A stretch of DNA of 64,000 nucleotides from Morchella semilibera (lineage: Eukaryota; Ascomycota; Pezizomycetes; Pezizales; Morchellaceae), in assembly GCA_009192285.1 (NCBI GenBank), contig CM018605.1, forward strand, positions 1,388,530-1,452,529, in the 5' to 3' direction. The translations under genes were made by a program, and so were the position numbers. This document shows positions 1 through 12,600 of the stretch, piece by piece (position 1 is the stretch's first letter; each line of letters begins with the position of its first letter). The notes under the pieces are model-generated. The model had not been told where the DNA came from. It ran no database searches and worked only from the letters and a program-made list of their open reading frames with translations.

Positions 1-57
1 GTACAATTCTTCCTCCATTGCTTCATACCTAGACCCTTTTGATCTAATATCTTTTAG

Positions 58-3000
58 AGGGAATCCTATTGATAATAAATCTTTCCTCTGGTCATACCGA
101 TATCCAGAAGCTTATTGCCTTTGAGAATGCCTTTGAAAAGGCCTTCTATATAATTGACTCTGAAGGTGGCGTTGAGGGCGGTATCGTAGCTCAAGACTGC
201 CTACAGCTGCTATCAAACTTACTATCGTATAATGTGTCCAATCAGAGTTTCTTCAGAGAGACCGGTTGTGTTCCTAAGCTAGCAAAGCTATTTGAGTTTG
301 ATCAAAGAGATGTGGCACCATATGCGAAAGACCAGAGGGATACTAATATTCAATATGCGACGAGAGTTGTAAGGTTATTCGTTGTTCCAGGAGGGTTGGG
401 GACTACAGCAAATCAGACGGCATTTTTCAACGCGGGTATCCTGCACCTAATGCTGATAATAGCATTTTCGGCTTTCAGCGATTATCCAACCCGGGCTGAG
501 GTAATAATAAACCCTCTAAAAAGTTGGGAGGGCTCATAGCGCTGATCGTGACTGGACGCAGGCCTTAAAAGCAGTCGCCGATTTGATCCATGAAAACGAC
601 GTCCTCCAGGAGAACTTTGCACAAATGAAGGTTACTTATCTAGATCCCACCGTCCCACCTGAAGTTCAGATACAGCAGTTTAAGCCGGATGATATGTGTT
701 ATGTCATTGAGGGTTTACTAGACTTGGCATTGTTGACTTCATCAATCAATGCGTTTAATGCAAGACTGGCTGCCTGCCGGTGCCTTGAGTCCTATTTTGC
801 AGGGAATCAGCCAGTGCGGTTGCACTTCCTGAATCACGCCATTAATCTACACATTAATGGAGACCCATCCGCAAATATTCTCACATGTCTGATAAACCTC
901 GACTCAGATTCTCGTGGTGATCCATATCGTGTCTGGCTCGCAAGTGTCATCTTTTTGCATCTTGTCTATGATGATGAGGAAGCTAAGGCGCTTGCGACTT
1001 CTGTAACTGAAGGAGACGCCGAGGCTGGCGAAGAGGTTGTTTCGGCGATTCAGAGTATATCTGCCAACCTGGTAGCTGCTTTAGAACACAACTATGATCC
1101 GCGAATAATCGTTGGTTATTTGATGCTGCTGTGTGTGTGGTTATATGAAGACTCGTCAGCAGTTGATGACTTCTTAACGGAGGGATCCAGTGTACAGTCG
1201 TTGGTATCGGCAGTGAAGCAGAGTAGTAATTCGAATGTCTTGGTACAAGGGCTGTGTGCATTCTTTTTAGGGGTTTTGTATGAGTTCAGTCATAAGGACT
1301 CGCCCATTCCACGGTAAGGGCCCCAAACAATTAAAGCTTTGGGGAATATTTATATTGACTTGAATTTGTAGGGCCACACTACACCCTATATTAGCTAGTC
1401 GTATGGGACGAGACCATTACCTTAACAAAGTCACAAAGTTGCGGGAAAATCCTCGTGTACGAGACTTTGAAGTTTTCATGGAAGCTCCCATGAGTAGAAG
1501 GGGGACTGGACTTCCAGATGTGTTCTTCGATCACACTTTCATCGACTTTCTAAAAGATAACTATAGCCGAATACTGCGGGCCATTGACAAGGATCCTTCA
1601 GAAGCGCACACAGGTTCGAATGGCAAATCAAACGGGATATCTGCAGAAATGCTGGAATCGCTCAAAACGCAGCTTGAAGAGAAAGAGGAAGAGCTGTCAC
1701 AGCTGCAAACAACAATCCTGACCCTCGAGCAGCGAGTAACGCAAGAGCAGCACGAAGTGCAGAAAGTAAAAGAGGCAGCTGCAGCAGAATTGCACCGGCA
1801 GAGGGAGGCAGCAGAAGCGTTGCGGCGAAAACATGGAGCCGACGCCACTGCGGCTGCCGAGAGAAATAGGGCTGCCGTTGCGGAAATCCAGCGGGTTAAG
1901 TGGGAGGCAGAGCAAGCAGCACGTGAGAACATGGCATTAAAGAGGCGGGTAGGTGAGCTTGAGAACGAGATGAAGAGAAGAGTGGCAGAACTGGAGGGCC
2001 AAATGAGGAAGAAAGTAGCGGAGATGGAGAGCTTGATGAAGAGGAGGACACTGGAGCTAGAGGCTGAGATTGATAAGACGAAGAGAGAGTCGAATCTACA
2101 GCTTAGGATGGCGACCGAAGACAACCAAGCCGCGATTGCTGAAGTAGAGACTCGAGTCAAGAGGGCAGAGATGGCTCTCAGTGAAGCACAGAGTAAGGAG
2201 AGGGAAGCAGTGTCCAGAGCTCAGGCAGCTGAGGCGGCGGTCGCGGCTGCAGAGACCAGAACCAAGGAGGCTGAGGAAAACGTACATGCTGCAGACCAAG
2301 CGGTCAAGGCAGCCAACGACACGGCTAAGGCCGCTGAGGAAAGAGCCACGGTAGCGGAGGAGACAGTCAAGGCCGCCGAAGAAAAGGCTAAAGCTGCATC
2401 AGATACATCCTTGACAGCTAATGAGAAAGCAGCAGCTGCAGAGGAGAGCCTGAAGCTCATGGAGGAAAAACTAAGACTTTCAGAGGAGAAAATCAAGGCT
2501 ACAGAGGAGTCGGCAAAGGCGTTGGAGGAAGAGATGGGAGAAAAACTAAAAGCTGCGGAGGAGTCGGCGAAAGCATCGGAGGAAGAGATGAAGGAGAAAC
2601 TAAAGGCATCAGAAGAGGCCATGAACGAGAAGCTGAAGGCCTCAGAAGAGGCCATGCAAGAAAAACTCAAGGCCTCCGAAGAAGCCCTGGCCGCCGCAAA
2701 CACAAAAGCCGCCGCCGAAGCAGCAGCTTCGGAAGAGCGCTTCCAAACTGCCTCAGAAAACCAGCGAATCGCTGAAGAAGAGCTCAAAGCCGCCGAGGAG
2801 CGCACCAACATCGCGCAAGAGAAAGCCCAATCCCTCGAAGAGGACGCCCGCATCGCAATCGAAAAGGCCTCCGCCGCCGAATCCCGGGCAAACGCCGCCG
2901 AGGAGAAAATCAAGGCCCTCGAAGAGAGCGCAAAGTCCGGCGACGGGAAAAGCGCAGGAGCGCCTCCACGCGTCTGAGAATACCGTAAAGACAGTTACCG

Positions 3001-3375
3001 AAAGGATCAGGGTGATCGAGGACCAACTCAAGTCGTCTGAGGAGGAGAAGCAGCAGGCGGACGAGGAGGTGAAGAGGGCACGCGCAAAGGCAACGGAGGC
3101 GGAGGAGAAGATTAGGGCCGCGGAGGAGATGGCGAACACGGCAAAGAAGGAGAAGGATGATGTGCAGACGCAGCTGGAAGATCTTCTGATGGTGCTGACG
3201 GACCTTGAGGACAAGAGGAAGAGTGATAAGGTATGTAATCTATTGCACATTTTATCATTGGGACCGTTTACTGATTATGGTTTCCCCCACTTTTTTTTTT
3301 CTGTAGGAGCGGTTGAAAGCTTTGGGACAAGAGGTGTCGGACGACGAGGGTGATGACGATGACGATGATGAGTAG
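58..3375 (+). CDS. USO1: USO1/p115 vesicle tethering factor (5' end outside window)
   Basis: This is the C-terminal part of the Uso1/p115 long coiled-coil tether that captures COPII vesicles at the Golgi. Exons are 58-500, 562-1313, 1372-3230 and 3307-3375; positions 1-57 read as the end of an intron (acceptor TTTTAG). The first two exons give the armadillo-like globular head (e.g. QKLIAFENAFEKAF, GILYEF-like KDSPIPR near the end). From about 1600 the protein is a long Ala/Glu/Lys coiled coil, and it ends in an acidic tail (DDEGDDDDDDE), as in the family. Near 2948-2956 the frame moves by one base next to GGGAAAA; the coiled coil continues in the new frame (ERLHASENTVK). Removing a 23 nt GT-AG stretch (2934-2956) would also restore frame but is very short for an intron. 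It converges with OST1. Confidence 0.93.
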
Positions 3376-3995
3376 ATTTAAAACTCTGGACCTATGTAAT
3401 GGGGCCGAGAGAGAGAGAGTATTGGGATATGAGAGAGAGGGAGGTGAAGAGGACATGTAAAAAAAAGAAATTTTGTAAATAATACCGCCAGGAAAGAAAA
3501 AAAGTTTATTCTCGAGTTATAGCAGGTTATAAGATGGACACATTCCCAACGCTACATAGAAAAGAAAAGAGCGAGCGGCGGTCAATGATAAAATCTTAGC
3601 CCATCATCTCCCGAGTGATAGTCCATGACTAAACCACAATGACGCGCGGCCTCTGGACACAAACTTTTTCTTCAACGTGCAGTAGATCTGATTATTCCAA
3701 AGGTAAGATGGTATATACATGCAACAAGCCTCATAACCCCACCCATCCAGCCCCTCTCAATTTTCATATCAATTTCCATCTTTTTTTTTAAAAAAAAAAT
3801 ATAATATTTTTTTGTTTGTTCTACCCACGAAAAAAGAAAAAAAAAAGAAATACATGCCCTACATAACTATAACTAAACCACGTAACGTACAACTAGTACA
3901 TACACAGTCCTCTCTCCCTGCCCCCTCTACCCCCGCGGGGCTCAAACACGCACACACGCACACACACACACAAAAAGAAAGAAAAAAAAAGAAAA
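3376..3995. other. Convergent 3' intergenic region USO1/OST1
   Basis: No gene seen. It holds the 3' untranslated regions of two convergent genes, with GA-rich stretches near 3400-3450, T/A homopolymers near 3780-3850 and a short CA repeat near 3948-3972. Confidence 0.7.
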
Positions 3996-5640
3996 CTATT
4001 TACCAATCTTCAGATCCACCCTACCCACGATCCAGCTGAGCGTGAACAGCGCCATGAGCGCCGTAAACATTACAAACGGCTTCCTCAGCGCCTCGGACCT
4101 TGGCAGGTGGTAGCTGACGACCAGCTCCTTGCGGTGCTGCTCGTCGACAACGTTGGAGGCTGTCAGCTTCACGGCTGTGCGCCCGATCGTGTCCATGAAC
4201 GTCTTGTGCAGGTACTGCTCCTCCTTGATGAGGGGGATGGGGGAGTTGTATTTCACGTTGCTGCGGGAGGGGTGTGTGTGTTAGCTTCTTTCCTCTTGGC
4301 TAGGTGGGTATAGGATAGCTTTACGTTGCGCCCTCCGGTAGCAGCACGGTGACCTCCAGATCCTGGTAGGTGACAGCCTCCTTTGGTCCCTCCAGGAAGG
4401 GCACCTTGAGCACAAAGTCCTCTCCACCGTGGGCGCCGCGGACAAAGTCGCGGAGATCATGGTTCCAGCCGGTGACGAAGGAGTAGTTCCAGCCGCCAAA
4501 GACGGGGTATCGGGGCTTGAGCTCGAGGGTTGCTTCGCGCGGGGAGGAGCGGAAGCGAGAGGTGGAGACGTTGCCGATCTCGTCGGTGAAGTAGGGATCG
4601 ACGGCGCCGGGGGCTGAGCGGGAAGGTTAGCTGCTTGATGGCCGTTGTGGGGGGGTTGTAGTAGTTTGTGGCGGCCCAGGCAACGCGGGAGAATTGGTCT
4701 TTGAGCCTGTGAGGGGAGTTTTGTATGTTAGCTTTGTTTAGAGGCGGCGGCGGGGAGAGGGAGGGAGGGAGGTTGTATACTTTGCGCCGTTGTTGGTCAT
4801 CCAGTAACGTTCCTCGATGGCGAGATTGCCGCCCCAGTGGGATACCTCGATGAGGCGCTCCATGCGGTCCATCTTGATGACCGGGTTCGTGTACTCGAAC
4901 CGAAGCGTGACATCCTCGCCCGCCTTTCCAGCCTCCACAGCCGGGTATGGGCCGAACGTAAACTGGTTTCCAGACTTTGTGGGGTCCTCTGTGCCATCAG
5001 ACTTGGGCTCGAGCTTGGAGTGCTCGGGCACCTCATTGCTAGCCAGCTTGAGCTTTGTCTTCTGCTTCTCGGTCACGTACGCAGACAGGGCGTACTGGCT
5101 GCCCGTCCACTTGAGAAACTGCTTCTCCACCTGCGTGACCAGTGCAGGCACAGGCGTCAGCACATCCGTGGCCGCCAGGCTGATCTGTAGCGTAATCGAG
5201 TGTCCGGGCGGAACGCCGGGCTCAAACAGGATGCGGTAGTATTGCAGAGCACTATTTCCCCCCACCAATTAGATCTATGCCCACGAGGGATTGACTTTGT
5301 AAACTATTACTCACTTGTCATCATCATACTCCACCGGCGTCACCACATACTCGGCCCCCGTGCCCTTCTTGTTGCGGGCCTCCACATAGCTCAGCTTCGG
5401 CAAGGTGGCCTTATCCACGGGCAGGTAGAACTCGCTCTGTGGCTGTGGGGAGATGTTTTCGACGACGGCGGCGATGACTTCGCGGGCGTAGGGCTTTGTG
5501 AGGTCAATTGTCCGCAGGAGATTGCTCTGCTTGAAGACCTGGGGCGGTGTGAAGTCTGCGGGGAGGACAATGTGCTCGGCGGCTGCTGCTAAGGTGGCAA
5601 GCAGCGAGGCTAGGGCGCCCCAATTGTGAATTGAGCGCAT
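3996..5640 (-). CDS. OST1: Oligosaccharyltransferase subunit OST1 (ribophorin I)
   Basis: Ribophorin I is a non-catalytic subunit of the ER oligosaccharyltransferase that N-glycosylates nascent proteins. Exons on the minus strand are 5640-5315, 5251-4781, 4706-4325 and 4260-3996, about 480 residues, normal for the family. There is an N-terminal signal peptide (ALASLLATLAAAAEH) followed by the ribophorin lumenal domain (YYRILFEPG, RLIEVSHWGGNLAIEE, VDPYFTDEIGNVSTSRFR). A single C-terminal membrane segment (FVMFTALMALFTLSWIV) precedes a short basic tail. Frame is kept only if one base of the five-base G run at 4609-4613 is ignored: upstream reads AIKQLTFPLS and downstream reads PGAVDPYF, both family-typical. 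The start at 5640 is the first ATG giving a clean signal peptide. Confidence 0.94.
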
Positions 5641-6941
5641 CGTATGTATGTGGGGGAGGTTTCTTCTTCTATTGTATCGTTGTTGGTTGGAAGTGTGTGA
5701 GTTGGGATCGAATGCTCCGAAGCTCAACTTGTCGTTTCTTTCTTTGGGAGGTTACGAGACGTGTTGCGAAGTGGAACGGAGGGAACGCGTGGAGTGCGTA
5801 CCATCGAGAACGTCCAACAACAAAAGACGCGAGTGATAGTTTGTGGTGCCGACAATGCCGATGCAGTTTTATGATAAGAAGAGCTATAACTACATGCAGT
5901 CACATCTAATACGGTACATCTCATGGAAACTACACGAAACCACAGCACTAAGAAGAGGATCTCTACGGCATTCCCGCCAATGCAATAGCACTCTCCCTCC
6001 AACTTCACTAAATCCAATTCCACGCCCCACCCCTCGTTTCCTAGCTACAGGCAGAGAGTGACTCCACCATCGACTGGAGCCAAAGCGTCCAGACTCGACC
6101 TGCCACTCATGCTCACCACAGAAAGACCCGCCAGTTACAGACAAGGGCCATGCATGTATGGCGGTATCCCCCAGTGCTCGTCGGTACGGGGCGGACATGG
6201 CTACAAGGGGCGGCAAACAGTGGGGCCACAGGAATCTACATAGTATAGTATAGTATCCACAGAGATCTACCCCCTCACTCTACCCACCCAACCCCCAACT
6301 GCATGCAGGTAGATCCCAACCAACGCCGCCCTCCGTCCCCACCCCACCTCACCCCATCCCAGGACCAACCCCAGCCAGGGCCCCCCACTCCCCATCCCAA
6401 TCCCAGGTTCAGCGGTACAGCCCACCCACCCACCCGCAAGTTACCCGGACCCCACCCGCACCCACCACCCACCACCCACCATCCCGCCCGTCCCGCCGCA
6501 CAGCAAATCACTCGCCAGCACACGCACCACACATCGAGTGACGCCCCATGACGCCCACGGACTAGCACAGGTGAAGTCGTTATCATTACGTGCCCCCCCC
6601 CCCCCGGCCAAATAGTACGGACGATTTAATAGTACAGGCTTTAACAGACAGCCGGGGTAAAAGGGGGGGAAACAAAGATCATAATTAAAAAAAAAAAAAA
6701 AAAAAAAACAGGCCGCCCATGACATAAACCACCATGATAAACAAAAAGGAAGAAAGATATAGATAATAATAATAATAATAATAAAAGGAAGAATGGGAAG
6801 GGGATGAAGAATCACTCAATGTTAGGAAGAAATCATCAAGAAGAAAAAGAACGATAGCGCCCGCTAAATCATACACCCGCCACTATCTATCCCTCCCCCT
6901 AAAAAAAAGAAAAAAAAAGAAAGGAAATGGGAAAATGGGAC
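5641..6941. other. OST1 upstream region and VAM7 3' flank
   Basis: No gene seen. 6235-6260 has a TATAG tandem stretch. 6280-6530 is a strongly C-rich (G-poor) segment on the + strand. Long homopolymers occur at 6592-6604 (C) and 6688-6708 (A), and an AAT microsatellite at about 6763-6783. Confidence 0.6.
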
Positions 6942-8017
6942 CTATGAAATCCCATTAACCCTCTTCCTCGCAACCCTCATCTTCTTATCTACCCTATCTA
7001 CATCCTGATCCAGATTCGCCAGCATGCGATTCTGGACCTCAATTTCCTCCCCAATTGCCACGCCAATCTCCTTCATCCTCGTGACATTGCCCAGCAGCCC
7101 CTCGACTGCCTTGTCCTGCTCATGCATATACTGCTCGTTCAGCAGCAGCACCCCGCTGTTATCCAGCTCGCGGGTCTTATCCGTCTCTGGCAGTGGCGCT
7201 CCCAGCACCCGTCCCCCACCCACCCTCGGCCTCCCTCCGGTGCCAGCCTTCAAAAACAGCGCCCCGCGATCGGCGTCCGCCGCCGGCGCCGGCGAGGCCC
7301 TCTTGCTCGCCATGGAGTTGGCGAGGGACTCGAGCCCATCGCGCTCCTTCCGCGCTGAGGCGACGAGGTCGCGGCGCCTCCGGATCTCGCCATCGAGGAG
7401 CCCGTTGCTCCCTCCTTTGAGGCCCGAGTCGAGTGCGGTGAGGAGCGTCGAGGAGCGGACGAGACAGCGCTTGGCGGCGGCGGAAGCCTCGTATTGCTCG
7501 TTTGCGACAAGGGCTTGGTCGCGCTTGGCGAGGTGCATTCGGGCATCGTGGAGGAGCGTCTTGACCTCGCGGTGGGTGTCGAGCCAGAGGGTTGGGTCTG
7601 TCACTGGTGCTCCGGCGGCGGCGGCGGTGGTGGGAGAGGCGAGAGAGGTGGTGGATGAGTGCGGGGACCAGTTGCTGGGGAGCGACAGGAAGGTGCGCCA
7701 GGGGGGGAGGAGCGCCAACGGCTGTCGGGGGAGTGAAGGATGGCGTTGAGGTAAGATTCGAGCGCGACACGGCGGTTCTCCGTCAGTGTGGGATTGGAGA
7801 TTGTGCGCGTGAAGTAGGATTTGGGAGGGGGGTTGAGGGGGGGTGGAGCCCCGACGGTCGAGGTGAGTTGGCTGTGAAGGGTGAGAAAGTCTGTGTAACG
7901 GTGGGAGACGGTGAGTGTACGGAGGGGGAGGCGAAGCTGTATGTTGTAGACGGTATGAGGCTTGCCGGGGGAGGTGGCGAGGGAGGTATTTGGAATGGAG
8001 ATTTGGATGGAAGACAT
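6942..8017 (-). CDS. VAM7: Vacuolar PX-domain Qc-SNARE, VAM7-like
   Basis: Vam7 is the soluble Qc-SNARE of vacuole fusion; its PX domain binds PI3P. The N-terminal 110 residues form a PX domain (VYNIQLRLPLRTLTVSHRYTDF, then FTRTISNPTL). A central helical part follows, and the C-terminal SNARE motif (about residues 280-350) has the zero-layer Gln in EEIEVQNRML and no membrane anchor, as expected. The two halves lie in frames offset by one base; the change is at the seven-base G run 7701-7707 (C run on the coding strand), where SRWRSS should run straight into WRTFLSLPSNW. One missing C explains it. Otherwise the gene is a single exon of about 358 residues. The start at 8017 is the first ATG before the PX domain. 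It diverges from the SIP3-like gene. Confidence 0.9.
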
Positions 8018-8672
8018 TGTGGACCCTGGGCACGTGGTGAGTGTATTGTATTGTGAGACTTTTTACTGTGCCGTAAGACTATGAGTGGGTATCGTTGACT
8101 TTGCTGTATGTAGATGTAGAAGCGTGTGGATGTAGATTGATGTAAGTTGATGTAGATTGATGTAGACAGGGGGGGGGAAGCAAGGGAGTGAGTGAGTCTT
8201 TGTCTTGCCCTCAATCCTCCAGGTATTGTTGATTGATTTTTAGGGATATGATGTAGTAGAGATAAGGTAAGGGAGGAATAAGGGACAGACGGTGGGGAAG
8301 GAGAAGGAGAAGGAGGAGAGGAAGAGAAGAAGGAGGAGAAGGAGGAGAATGAGCAGAAGTGTGTGGATTCCGCAGTGATCGACGGGGGGAAGAAAGGAAG
8401 GAAGAAGGAAGGAAGGAAGGAAGGGAAGGGGGGGGATGAAATCTGGTTGGGAAAATGGCTGGGTGGAGGAGGGATCAACTAAAGATGTAGTTTAAGGGAG
8501 AAAGAGAGAGTTTTCGAATGATTGAACGAGCGAGCGAGCGAGTGACAAAACTGACGAAGTGATTACTCGAGATGAGATCAGCTGTCTCAAGTGGTCAGGA
8601 CAAGGAGACAACAACCTTTTTCTCTCCAAAACTGGAGTCTATCCCTGAAACCCTTGAAACTGGGAAACCTGT

Positions 8673-8678
<6 letters not shown>

Positions 8679-8703
<25 letters not shown>

Positions 8704-8706
8704 AGA
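8679..8706. repeat. (GA)n microsatellite
   Basis: Uninterrupted GA dinucleotide repeat, 14 units. Confidence 0.95.
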
Positions 8707-9629
8707 ACTAGTCTTTTATAATAAATAATATAGTCAATCCTGTTTGACGGGTTCTTGACTGCATGTCTGTCTCGCCTGTGGACCCATAGAATAGAAACCA
8801 AGATCTCTCGTCATGTATGTAGGATAGAGTACATGAGGTTGTGGGCATGCCATGTATTCCATGTATGAAGAAGTTATATGTATGTATGCCATGTAACTAC
8901 TTCACTCGTCCGCTATCTCTCCCTCACTCGCTCGTTCACGTTCTCCACTCTCCTCTCCTCTCCTCTCCTCTCCCCTCTCTCCCCTCTCTCTGCACGTACG
9001 GAATTCTACCGCTTTATCCTCCGTGCAGCTGCGATACGACGACTGTCGTGTGTTTATTGGCCCAACTGGTCTGTTGTATCGTTCTCTTGCATAGAGAGAG
9101 AGACATACAGACAGGCAGACAGACACAGACAAACAACTCCCGGTGTGTGCGTGTGTGTGTGTGGCGTTAAACGAGTGGCGCGTGTTGAGCCACAAATAGA
9201 ATATTCCCGTTGCCAGGGTTCATCCCTGCACTGGTGCCCTGTTCTGTTCTGTGAGAAGTAATGAGACCAGTGAACTGTTACTGTTACTACAACCTTTTCA
9301 ATAACTACAATATTACTTGCAAGCTGTGGGAGATCATAACCCCCTCCTCCACTACTCTCTTCCATCTACATACCTCACCTCACCTCCCTTACTTCTACAT
9401 ACTTACATACACTCGACAGTTTCTTCTGCTTCTAGATTGCCCTCCCCTGTGAGCTCTCTCTCTCTCTCTCTCTCCTATTCGCCCACATATCTACAACACT
9501 TCAACCACCACTACAACCACCACCACCACCAGCTATAGCTACCAGATCCCAGATATTAGCTACCAGACCGAGTCCCCCAGCTACTTACACACACACACAC
9601 CTCCAGAGACTCCCCTCTCTAAACCCCAA

Positions 9630-9631
<2 letters not shown>

Positions 9632-9673
<42 letters not shown>
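9632..9673. repeat. (CT)n microsatellite
   Basis: Uninterrupted CT dinucleotide repeat, about 21 units, just upstream of the SIP3-like start codon. Confidence 0.95.
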
Positions 9674-9676
<3 letters not shown>

Positions 9677-9696
9677 GTGCCCCGCCAGCACCTACG

Positions 9697-12600
9697 ATGC
9701 TAAACAGGCCAATATCACTAATGTACCCTCCCCCACCAGCTATTCCCCCCCCCCCCCCCCAAGATAACCATTCCCAACTAACAAAGCAGACCTGTAACCC
9801 TCCGTGAGGCCGCCCTCGACTCCCCCACCTTCCGTGGTACCGTCGTCCATTATGCAGAGCAAGTAACGCTCGTCGAGGCCTGGCTCGAGGAATACATCAA
9901 AGCGACTAGCCGACTCAGCACTGGTGTCAGCGGTCCGCCTCTCCTCCCCTACCACCAGGAATAAAATTGCTGACTCGTTTTTGTAAAGCACTCGAGGGCT
10001 TGATCAATACCTACATTGCCGCCGGGAACCCTGCGGGACTCTCGGAGAGTATGATGGACCATGACTACACCCTGTTGGCACTGACGCGCTATGCCGAGGG
10101 GTCAAAGAGCTTTTGGGGCGCGGTCATGGCGGGCGCACAGAAGACGGAGGCAAGTGTTGTCGAGCCGCTGCTAGCGTTCCAGAAGAAGGATCTGAAGACG
10201 TTCAAGGTACGACGGCCTCCTAGCCCCGCTACCCCTAACCCTACATTTACAGGCTACTATTATTGCAGGCGAGCTATCTAAAAAAAAAAAAGTTGTCTTT
10301 ACGGTCATTGACATGCACTAGGAGATCCGACGCACCCTCGAGACTACGCAAAGCAGGTATGATCTACTCCTGAGCCGCTACTCTGCTCAGAGCAAAACGA
10401 AGGAGCCGTCCTCCCTCCGCGAGGACGCATTCCAAGTCTACGAGGCCCGGAAACTCTATATTCGCAGCTGTCTAGACTTTTGCGTGGCTGCACCAACGTT
10501 CCGCGCGGCACTGGATAGGGTCCTGGTCCGGATCTTCTCCGACCAGTCGCGCGAGCAGCTACGAATCCGCCGCGACGGCACCGCAGCGCTGGAACGCCAT
10601 GCGACCGAGATCGACCGTGTGCGGGCGTGGTCGGAGGGCATGGAGGCCTCCGATCAGATGTTCCGGAAGGAGCTCGTCAGCGCGCGCAAGGAGCTCGAGG
10701 AGAAGGCGAAGCGCGACTGGCAGCCCGCACGGGACCTCGAGGAGTACGCGGTGAGCACGGTGCCGTACCTGACGAGCCGGCCGAACGTGCCGGAGGAGAA
10801 GGAGGGCGAGAAGACGCCCAGCGTCAAGCAGGGGTGGCTGTTTATGCGGGTTATTGCGGGGAAGCCGGGGGCGAGGACGTCGTGGATCCGGCGGTGGTTC
10901 TTTGTGAAGGACGGCGTGTTTGGGTGGCTGGTGCAGGGCTTTAAGGATGGTGCCATGGAGGAGAGCGAGAAGATTGGGGTGCTGCTGTGTAATATCAAGC
11001 CGGCATTCCAGGAGGAGCGGAGGTTCTGCTTCGAGGTCAAGACGAAGGATACGACGGTGCTTCTGCAGGCGGAGACGCAGGTGGAGCTGATGCAGTGGCT
11101 GGCAGTGTTTGAACAGGCAAAGAGGACGGCGGTTGAGAATGCTACGAGTACGAGCAATACTCAGGCCTTCTCGATTATTCCCCCGTCCGCAGTGATCCCG
11201 CCGGCGGAGCCGGCGTATATCACAAAGGGTCACGACGGCACAATGGCATCGGCCGCAGTATCGACGAGCAAGGATAGCCATACCCTCGGCGCCCTGCACC
11301 TCCCCCGGCACCTCCACGTCCGCCGAAATGACGACGACGACATGCGTCTCGTCGCGGCCTCGACCATGCCCGCCGAAACCGTCACCCGCGCAACCTCAAT
11401 CGACATCTCGAGCGCCGACGCCACCCCAATCCCCTCAAACACCCGCGAAAAGATCGCCCAAAAGCTCGACATCGGGCGCAAGCCCGCCACCAATGACCGG
11501 TCCCTCAGCCCTTCCCTAGCCCTGCTACCCCCCTCCAGCCCATCACCGGCGCTGGCTTCAGCGCCCTCATCTCCGCTTCACACAATGCCCTCCCCTTCCA
11601 CCCCTCCGGTGATACCACCCGCTTCGGCGACACTACCACCACCCTGGCGCCCACCACCCTCGTAAACACCCCCGCCCCAGTCATGCTGTCTAAGGCTGCA
11701 GCCGTGACCTCCGGCCCTTCCATGCAGCCCCCCCACGCCGCCGACCTCTTCAAAGGCCACCGCAAGACCCAATCCCTCGACACCGATATCGGGCTCTCTC
11801 ACGCGCACGGCGGCACCCCCGCCGGGCCCCCCGCAGAGGGCACATACCCGCCCTCGTACCCCACGGAGCTCGTCGCGCAGGACTCTCACCTGCGCACGCT
11901 CTTCCCCACGCTGCGCGGCGCCGGCGAGATCGTGCTGCTGGTGTTCCGCGCGACATGGACGGCGAGCGCCACGCAGGACATACCGGGCCGCTGCTACGTC
12001 ACCAGCCGGCGCATCTACTTCTACAGCCACTACCAGGGACTAGTATTTACGAGCGTTGTCTCGCTGGCGCACATCACGGGTGTGACGGCGGCGCCGGGGC
12101 GCGACTGCGACCACCTGTTCCTGCACCTGCACCCGGACCCCGACGACCGCCAGAGCGTTCTCGAGGACACGGGCGAGGACGAGCGCGTGACGGTGCGCGT
12201 CTATTTAGAGCCCGTACGGCTACTACAGCGCCGCCTCCTGTTCCTCATCAAGGCACGCCACGCGGAGCTCGAGGGCGGGAATAAGGTCAGCAACGCGGAG
12301 GCGCTGCAGGAGCTCCTTAGGCTCGAGAAGGCGGGTGAGGAGGAGGAGCACCGCGGCGCGGACACAGAGAGCTGGGAGGACCTCGGGGAGGTGGCGGAGG
12401 CGCCGTACAGGGGTGGTGGCGGCGGGATCGATGGCAGGGTGAAGGAGGTGACGAGGGTCAAGCTGCCGACAAAACCCATAGAGTATAAGCCTAGGGGCAT
12501 GAGTAGGGTGGCGTTCGAGAGGGAGTTTGAGGTGTCGCCGAAGGCGATGTTTCATGTTATGTTTGGCGATCGGAGCGGCGTGTGGCAGAGGCTGTATTTT

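Larger units (their letters stand above)
8018..9696. other. Divergent promoter region VAM7/SIP3-like
   Basis: No gene seen. The 1.7 kb between two divergent genes is dominated by strand-biased purine and pyrimidine tracts: GA-rich 8290-8450, a GA repeat at 8679-8706, CT-rich 8930-9000 and 9449-9476, and a CT repeat at 9632-9673. The last lies 24 bases before the SIP3-like ATG, so it is probably in that gene's 5' UTR. Confidence 0.7.

Noticed and set aside
1561-2913. Long minus-strand open frames opposite USO1
   Set aside because: They are Ser/Ala-rich mirror frames caused by the biased codons of the coiled coil on the + strand.
7024-7770. Open frames on both strands across VAM7
   Set aside because: GC-rich shadows with Arg/Pro/Ser bias; the PX and SNARE domains define the real strand and frame.
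8841-9538. Open frames over CT- and CA-rich DNA before the SIP3-like gene
   Set aside because: Low-complexity Ser/Leu/His products of microsatellites, with no domain.
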